Positions 1 to 4,766 of a DNA stretch of 10,335 bases are shown one piece after another. Made by a program: the position numbers and the translations under genes. Within the stretch, counting starts at the first letter, position 1; the number at the start of each line of letters is the position of its first letter. The stretch lies in contig QFQD01000096.1 in the NCBI GenBank assembly GCA_003241485.1, forward strand, positions 1 to 10,335. The letters are read 5' to 3'. The DNA comes from Ancylobacter novellus (lineage in GTDB: Bacteria > Pseudomonadota > Alphaproteobacteria > Rhizobiales > Xanthobacteraceae). Under the pieces are notes generated by a model. The model had not been told where the DNA came from, made no database searches, and saw nothing but the letters and a program-made list of their open reading frames with translations.

Positions 1-1
1 C

Positions 2-757
2 AACAATGCCGATCCCAAATGGCTGCTGCCGCTGATCTGCCGGCGCGGCAACGTGACCCGCAAGGACATCGGCGTCATCCGCATCTTCGACGAGGAGACC
101 GCGTTCGAGGTTGGCGCCGCCGCGCTGGATCGCTTCACCAAGGCGGTGCGCAAGTCCGAAGGCGCCGACGTGGTGATCGAATTGCTGCCCGGCGGCGCGC
201 CGACCGGCCGGCCCGAGCGCGCTCCGCGCGCCAAGGAGCCGCGCTGGACCAAGCCGCAAGAAGGCCGGCCCCAGGAAAACCGGCACGAGGAGCGACGTCG
301 GGACGCTCCGGGATGGACGCCGCTTGACCGGTCCGCGCAGGAACGTCCGTCATCGGATCGCCCGGCCCCGGAAAAACCCTTCAGGGAAAAGCCGTTCCGC
401 GACAAGCCCGCCCACGAGAAGCCAGCGCATCAGAAGCCTTTCCGTGAAAGGACCTTTGGCGACAGGGCGCCACAGGACCGGCCGGCCCCCGAACGGGCTT
501 CATCGGAACGGCCCGCGCGCGGCAAACCGGCGTTCGAGAAGCCCGTACAGGGCAAGGAAGCCTACGCCAAGCCGGCCTATCGCAAGGCTGCGCAGGAAAA
601 GCCGGCTTACGACAAGCCGGCGCATGGCAAGCCGGCGCACGAGAAGCCCTACGCACCGAAGCCGGGCGGAAAAGCCGGCGCCGGGCACTCGCCCGCGCGT
701 ACCCGCACGGAGCGCTTCGACGACAAGCCGGCGGGAAAGAAGCCGCGGCGCCCCTGA
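2..757 (+). CDS. DEAD-box RNA helicase, C-terminal part (DbpA-like RNA-binding domain plus pentapeptide-repeat tail), 5' end outside window
   Basis: The frame is open from the left edge, so only the end of the protein is present. The first roughly 65 residues (NADPKWLLPLICRRG, then TRKDIGVIRIF and FEVGAAALDRF) look like the RNA-binding domain that follows the helicase core in DbpA-type DEAD-box proteins. This domain docks the helicase on structured RNA, typically rRNA during ribosome assembly or in cold adaptation. The helicase core itself lies upstream of the window. The rest is a low-complexity tail rich in Lys, Arg, Pro and Glu, with a regular five-residue period of the form [K/R]P-x-x-x (positions 344-673), ending in KKPRRP before the TGA at 755-757. 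Such basic disordered tails usually add non-specific RNA affinity; that role is inferred. The GTG at 53 is an internal codon, not the start. No functional link to the downstream DSF genes is evident. Confidence 0.85.
   Translation, partial: NNADPKWLLPLICRRGNVTRKDIGVIRIFDEETAFEVGAAALDRFTKAVRKSEGADVVIELLPGGAPTGRPERAPRAKEPRWTKPQEGRPQENRHEERRRDAPGWTPLDRSAQERPSSDRPAPEKPFREKPFRDKPAHEKPAHQKPFRERTFGDRAPQDRPAPERASSERPARGKPAFEKPVQGKEAYAKPAYRKAAQEKPAYDKPAHGKPAHEKPYAPKPGGKAGAGHSPARTRTERFDDKPAGKKPRRP
344..673 (+). repeat. In-frame 15-nt repeats encoding about 22 [K/R]P-x-x-x pentapeptides
   Basis: Read in the helicase frame, the tail divides without gaps into 22 units of five residues, for example RPAPE, KPFRE, KPFRD, KPAHE, KPAHQ, KPAFE, KPAYD, KPAHG, KPAHE. 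Each begins with Lys or Arg, usually followed by Pro, and most of the left half ends in an acidic residue. The units are degenerate at DNA level, so this is an old or selected repeat and not a fresh slippage array. A looser continuation of the same period can be seen just upstream (KPQEG, RPQEN, RHEER). Confidence 0.8.
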
Positions 758-764
758 GCGAACG

Positions 765-791
765 GTGGGCGGGAACCCGTTCCCCGCCCAC
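765..791 (+). terminator. Hairpin after the helicase gene, possible terminator without U-tract
   Basis: Eight bases after the helicase stop, GTGGGCGGG (765-773) pairs perfectly with CCCGCCCAC (783-791) around a 9-nt loop. No run of T follows, so it is not a canonical intrinsic terminator. Its position and stability make a role in 3'-end formation likely. Confidence 0.5.
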
Positions 792-795
792 ATGG

Positions 796-816
796 CATGG
801 GCGGCGCGCCGCCATG
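796..816. repeat. Near-perfect GC palindrome
   Basis: CATGG and CCATG flank the self-complementary core GGCGGCGCGCCGCC (800-813); a single extra G on the left interrupts an otherwise 20-base palindrome. It directly follows the hairpin at 765-791, so the two may act as tandem 3'-end structures. A protein-binding role is also possible but unsupported. Confidence 0.45.
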
Positions 817-1201
817 CTGCGTGCGCGTTCCCGCCAGACGTTTCGACATTCCTTCGGTGACGAGCCGGCGAACCCCAGGGGATCGCCGGTGCCGAGGGAT
901 GATGAGAGCGCACCCAGCGGCCGGCACCGATTCGCTCCCGTATCTCTCGACGCAACCTGAGATTTTGCGCTCTCAACCTTGCAGGGCACCGCCCGGCCGT
1001 GGGCATCGTTCGCGCAATATTCTGTCGTTCCCGACACTTTGCTGCATCGCCGCACTGTGACCGTGTTGTGCACCGTTTTTGCAGCCATCTCCTCCGCAGC
1101 GCCGCTACCTTCTAGTTCCCGTCGCATGCCCAGCACCAAATGGGACGGCGACTGCCCCCGCGCGGAAACTCCCGCGCGATGGCTTTTCAACCGCGGCAAA
1201 T

Positions 1202-1207
1202 GGAGAG
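1202..1207 (+). promoter_or_regulatory. Ribosome-binding site that sets the rpfF start
   Basis: GGAGAG lies with its GGAG core six bases before the ATG at 1212. No comparable site precedes the in-frame ATGs at 1140 or 1182, so 1212 is chosen over the longer frame. Confidence 0.75.
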
Positions 1208-1211
1208 ACAG

Positions 1212-2180
1212 ATGACTTCGATAGGCATGACAGACATTTCCGCAACTGACGCGGACGTCACCCTCGCCCCCGGCAGTCTTGCCCGGGCGCAGGCGGCGCG
1301 GGCCATCCGCGACATCGGCTATGACAACATCCGGCTGGATATCGATACACTCAATTCCACCTGCTGGTGCTTCATGGAGCCGGTCGGAAAGCCGTCCTAT
1401 ACGCATGAGCTGATGCACGACATCAGCCGCATGCAGACGGCCATCACCCGGACCTTTGCCGGCCTGGCTTCGCCGGCGGATGCCCCTTTTTCTTGGTTCG
1501 TCATGGCCTCCGCGGTGCCGGGGATCTATAATTTGGGCGGCGATCTCGGGCATTTCGCACAACGCATTCGCAGTGGCGACCTGCAGGCGATGCGCCATTA
1601 CGGCCATGTCGCCGTCGAGGCCATCCATCGCAATGCGGTCGCCTTCGATTCACCCGTCGTGACCATGGCTCTGGTGCAGGGCGATGCGCTCGGCGGCGGC
1701 TTCGAGCATGCGCTGTCCTTCGATCTGATCGTGGCCGAGCGCAGCGCGAAGATGGGACTACCGGAGATACTGTTCAACATGTTCCCCGGCATGGGCGCCT
1801 ACAGCTTCCTCTCGCGGCGCATGGACCGCAGGAGCGCCGAAGCGCTCATCCTGTCGGGGCGCGTACACACCGCCGAGGAGCTGCACGAGATGGGCGTGGT
1901 GGACGTTCTCGCGGAGGATGGCGAGGGTCAACGCGCCGTGCTGGACTACATTGGCCGGCACAACCGCAAGCACAACGCGCATCATGCGGTGTATCGGGCA
2001 CGGCGCCGGGTCAATCCGGTGACGCTGGCCGAACTGATCGACGTCGTCGACATCTGGGCCGAGGCGGCGATCAATCTCACGGAAGCGGATCTGCGGAAGA
2101 TGGATCGGCTCTGCGCCGCCCAGAACCGCCGGCTCGCGGGCCTGCGTCCCGAGGCGCCCGTCCTGATGGCCGCCGAATGA
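1212..2180 (+). CDS. rpfF: RpfF, DSF-family signal synthase (crotonase superfamily)
   Basis: This 322-residue cytosolic enzyme belongs to the RpfF branch of the enoyl-CoA hydratase fold. Family members dehydrate 3-hydroxyacyl-ACP to the cis-2-enoyl form and cleave the thioester, releasing the DSF fatty-acid signal. The oxyanion-hole region is YNLGGDL (residues 106-112). GGGFEHALSFD carries Glu165, and MGLPEILFNMFPGMGAYSF carries Glu185. The 20-residue spacing equals that of the catalytic pair Glu141/Glu161 of Xanthomonas RpfF, and the FPGMGAYSF stretch is an RpfF hallmark absent from ordinary hydratases. The length is slightly above the Xanthomonas protein (about 289), mostly from a longer N-terminus. 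The start at 1212 is set by GGAG six bases upstream; the frame could extend to 1140, but the extra 24 residues (GRRLPPRG...) look like untranslated leader. It converges on the RpfC-type kinase gene, the arrangement known in Xanthomonas. No rpfB-like acyl-CoA ligase is present. The chain length of the product cannot be read from sequence. Confidence 0.93.
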   Translation: MTSIGMTDISATDADVTLAPGSLARAQAARAIRDIGYDNIRLDIDTLNSTCWCFMEPVGKPSYTHELMHDISRMQTAITRTFAGLASPADAPFSWFVMASAVPGIYNLGGDLGHFAQRIRSGDLQAMRHYGHVAVEAIHRNAVAFDSPVVTMALVQGDALGGGFEHALSFDLIVAERSAKMGLPEILFNMFPGMGAYSFLSRRMDRRSAEALILSGRVHTAEELHEMGVVDVLAEDGEGQRAVLDYIGRHNRKHNAHHAVYRARRRVNPVTLAELIDVVDIWAEAAINLTEADLRKMDRLCAAQNRRLAGLRPEAPVLMAAE

Positions 2181-2188
2181 CGTGGAAG

Positions 2189-2217
2189 GGCGATGCGCCC
2201 GGCCGGGGCGCATCGCC
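2189..2217. terminator. Perfect 12-bp hairpin between convergent rpfF and rpfC, probable bidirectional terminator
   Basis: GGCGATGCGCCC (2189-2200) and GGGCGCATCGCC (2206-2217) are exact reverse complements around a 5-nt loop. It begins nine bases after the rpfF stop and lies between two converging genes, so it can serve transcripts from both sides. Neither side has a strong T-run. Confidence 0.7.
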
Positions 2218-2231
2218 ATCCGTTCAATGTG

Positions 2232-2252
2232 TCGGCCGGGTCCCTCGGCCGA
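2232..2252 (-). terminator. Second short hairpin after the rpfC stop
   Basis: TCGGCCG (2232-2238) pairs with CGGCCGA (2246-2252) over a 7-nt loop, six bases beyond the rpfC stop codon on the minus strand. It may help end the rpfC transcript before the larger shared hairpin. It lacks a T-tract. Confidence 0.4.
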
Positions 2253-2258
2253 TAAACC

Positions 2259-4766
2259 TCAGGCCTGATCCGCCGCGCGTGCCGTATAGGCGCGCATGGC
2301 TTCCTGCGTGCGTCTCAATTCCGCCCTCGCCCGCCGCGTGAATTCGGGCGAGCCGGCGCGAAGTTCCTCGCCTCGCAGTTCGCGAAACGGCGCGCAGACG
2401 GCGCCCAGCGCGACGGCGCCGATATTCGCCGAGCTGCTTTGCAAGGCGTGGGATTCGCTGCGGAACTCGGCCAGATTGCCCTGCGCCGCGCTGCGGGTCA
2501 GCCGGTCGAGCATGGCTTCGGCATCGACCAGATAATCCTCCATCAGCTCGGTGACGAACTCCGTGCCGCCGAGCTTGCGCAGATTCTCGATCGCCCGCTC
2601 GTCCAGGCTGGGCAGCGTGTCGGCGGGCACCAGCGTCGGCCGCGGCAGAGCGGGCTTGGCCTGCCCCGGTGCGTCCAGGGCGAAGCGTTCCACAGCCGCA
2701 AGCAGCGCGGCCGGCTCGACGGGCTTGATGAGGCATTCATCCATGCCCGCCTCGCGCCACCGATTATCGGTCAGCGCGGTTGCGTCGGCGGTGAGGCCGA
2801 TAATCGGCAGACGCGGCTCGCTGCCCGCCATCATGCGGTAAAGCTTGGTGGCCTCCAGCCCGTCCGTGTCGGGCATGTTGAAATCCATGAGCACGATGTC
2901 GATCTGCCCTGCCTTCTCCTCCAGCAGATCAAGAGCCTGATCGCCGGTGTCCGCCAGCAGTACGGAATGCCCTCCTCCTTCGAGGATGCGGGAGAACACG
3001 CGCTGGTTGATGCGGTTATCGTCCGCCAGCAGCACACGGCGCGCGCGGCCCGGCCGTGCCAGGGGTGGCGGTACCATTTCCCTGGAGGAAACCGGTGCCG
3101 CGAACCGGCAGGCAATGGTCAGCGCGCGCCGCAGTTCCGTTTCGGTCGGGCACTCCGACAACACGCTGGAACAGCGCTGCCGCGTCTCCATCTCCGGCAG
3201 TCCCGGCGTAGCCCGCGGCCTGACCAAAAGGGCCTTACGCGCCAGCCCATCCGTGTCGGCCGGCAGCAATGCGAGATTGCGGCCATCTGGCTCGAACAAC
3301 ACGCGCACCGCGTTGGCCGCAGCCGGTGGGAACATACGCGCAGGCCCCTGGCGCGGATCGGCAATCATCGGGATGATTCCGAGCGCGGAGAACGTACGCC
3401 GCAGCGCCGTCAGCGGCGCCGGGTCCCTGCAAACGAGCACGACGCCACAGGCGCGCCACGGCTCCTCCGCTTCCAACCCCTCGTCGGCAGTCTGCGCGAC
3501 GCGGACATGGAAGCGGAAGGTGCTGCCCTCCCCCAGCGTGCTGGTCACCGAGATCGCCCCGCCCAGCAGTTCCACCAACCTCCGCGCGATCGCAAGGCCG
3601 AGGCCAGTTCCACCGAACCGGTTCATGATGCTGGGATCGGCCTGGGTGAAATCCTCGAAGATGCGCTCCTGATCGGCCGGCGCGATGCCGATGCCTGTAT
3701 CGGTCACCTCCATCGTCAGGCGCAGGTGGCCATCGTCCTCCGGCTCCCCGTCCACCGCGATGGTCACCGAACCCTCGCGCGTGAATTTCACCGCATTGCC
3801 GACCAGATTGACCAGAATCTCGTGCAGATGCTGCCGGCTGCCGGAAAGCCGCAGCGGCGTGCGCGGCGTGACGTGAATGTCGAACGCAAGGCCACGCTGG
3901 CTCAGCTGGCTCTCGACCAGCCGGCGCGCATCGAGCAGCAGGGCCAGAAGGTCGAAAGGCTCGTCCGCAACCGGCATCCGCCCGGCCTCGATGCGCGAGA
4001 GATCCAGCAGGCTGTTGATGAGCGACTGCAGCGAGCGGCTGGCGAGATCCACCGTCTCCACCATCTCGCGCTGCTCGGCGACCAGCGGCGAGGCGCGCAG
4101 CAGGCCGGTCATGCCGACAATGGCGGTGAGCGGCGTGCGCAGTTCGTGGCTGACGCTGGCGAGGAACAGGCTCTTGGCCTGGCTGGCCTCCTCGGCCGCC
4201 TTCGTCGCGAGGGAGAGCTTGCGGATCAGCGTGCCGGCATAAGCGGGCAGGATAACGAGACCGATCAACAGCCCGAGGGAGAGGTGCCAGCGGTCGTACC
4301 AGAAGGGCGTGGTGATGACGGTGATGCCGAAACAGACCGTCGCCACCGGTATCGCGATGGCGAGTGAGGCGAGGCCGAAGCGGAAGCCGTTGCCGAAGAT
4401 CACCCAGAGATAAATCGGGAAGAACAGCGCCGCGACCTCGCCGCCCAGGTGCAGCTGCCAGGAGAGGAAGCCGCAGTCCAGCAGCAGGGCGAAGAGCCGC
4501 CGGCCGCGCGAGACGCCGGGAAACAGCAGGATATGGCCGAGCACCCCGAGCGCGAGCGGGATGTAGAGCGCCATCACGTTCAGCGCGTTGCCGAGGTCGC
4601 TGCTGCTGCGGTTGACCAGCAGCACCACCACGATGATGAGCGAGAAGACGAGCCGGTTGAAGCTCATCTCATGCTCGCTGTCGGGCCGGTTGCGCAGCCG
4701 CCCCGCCATCCAGCGGAACGGTGCGGCCAGAGCGTTGAACACCCTAGCCAGTCCCCGCATGGTCAT
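2259..4766 (-). CDS. rpfC: RpfC-type hybrid sensor histidine kinase (membrane sensor, HisKA, HATPase, REC, Hpt)
   Basis: An 835-residue inner-membrane kinase, predicted to sense DSF and pass phosphate through an internal His-Asp-His relay. A short N-terminal segment with RPDSEHE (27-33) is followed by five or six hydrophobic helices (about 37-180), including the FGNGFRFG loop typical of RpfC. HisKA carries His207 in SVSHELRTP. HATPase motifs are NLVGNAVKF (320-328), DTGIG (356-360) and GGTGLGLA (385-392). Residues about 436-560 resemble a degenerate receiver. The true receiver (577-695) has Asp582/583, phospho-acceptor Asp628 and Lys681. The C-terminal Hpt has His773 in ESHALQSSSANIG. Xanthomonas RpfC (about 726 residues) has the same order without the extra segment, and there its receiver also binds and restrains RpfF. 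The first ATG overlaps the upstream stop as ATGA, implying translational coupling. A second ATG at 4760 has GGAG seven bases upstream, better spaced than for 4766, so translation may start two codons later. It is co-transcribed with the REC-PAS-GGDEF-EAL gene. Confidence 0.92.
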   Translation of the reverse strand: MTMRGLARVFNALAAPFRWMAGRLRNRPDSEHEMSFNRLVFSLIIVVVLLVNRSSSDLGNALNVMALYIPLALGVLGHILLFPGVSRGRRLFALLLDCGFLSWQLHLGGEVAALFFPIYLWVIFGNGFRFGLASLAIAIPVATVCFGITVITTPFWYDRWHLSLGLLIGLVILPAYAGTLIRKLSLATKAAEEASQAKSLFLASVSHELRTPLTAIVGMTGLLRASPLVAEQREMVETVDLASRSLQSLINSLLDLSRIEAGRMPVADEPFDLLALLLDARRLVESQLSQRGLAFDIHVTPRTPLRLSGSRQHLHEILVNLVGNAVKFTREGSVTIAVDGEPEDDGHLRLTMEVTDTGIGIAPADQERIFEDFTQADPSIMNRFGGTGLGLAIARRLVELLGGAISVTSTLGEGSTFRFHVRVAQTADEGLEAEEPWRACGVVLVCRDPAPLTALRRTFSALGIIPMIADPRQGPARMFPPAAANAVRVLFEPDGRNLALLPADTDGLARKALLVRPRATPGLPEMETRQRCSSVLSECPTETELRRALTIACRFAAPVSSREMVPPPLARPGRARRVLLADDNRINQRVFSRILEGGGHSVLLADTGDQALDLLEEKAGQIDIVLMDFNMPDTDGLEATKLYRMMAGSEPRLPIIGLTADATALTDNRWREAGMDECLIKPVEPAALLAAVERFALDAPGQAKPALPRPTLVPADTLPSLDERAIENLRKLGGTEFVTELMEDYLVDAEAMLDRLTRSAAQGNLAEFRSESHALQSSSANIGAVALGAVCAPFRELRGEELRAGSPEFTRRARAELRRTQEAMRAYTARAADQA

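Larger units (their letters stand above)
758..1211. other. Intergenic region between the helicase and rpfF
   Basis: I find no convincing gene in these 454 bases; the open frames crossing it are antisense or out-of-frame shadows without domain content. It contains the terminator-like hairpin at 765-791 and a second near-palindrome at 796-816, whose core GGCGGCGCGCCGCC (800-813) is a perfect 14-bp palindrome. It also has an 8-bp inverted repeat CGGTGCCG / CGGCACCG (887-894 and 922-929) and a short hairpin TGTCG-TTCC-CGACA (1023-1036). The stretch around 1015-1085 is the least GC-rich part and is the likeliest place for the rpfF promoter, but I could not find a -35/-10 pair I would defend. The ribosome-binding site of rpfF lies at its right end. 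Confidence 0.5.

Noticed and set aside
1055..1075. CRP/Clp-like site upstream of rpfF (TGTGA then TGTGC)
   Set aside because: The right half does not match TCACA, so only a single half-site is present.
1140..1211. Longer start for rpfF at 1140
   Set aside because: The added 24 residues are Arg/Pro-rich leader-like sequence and the only good ribosome-binding site serves the ATG at 1212.
381..1628. Minus-strand frame of 415 codons crossing the helicase tail, the intergenic region and rpfF
   Set aside because: It is antisense to two real genes, low in complexity where it opposes the repeat tail, and has no recognisable domain.
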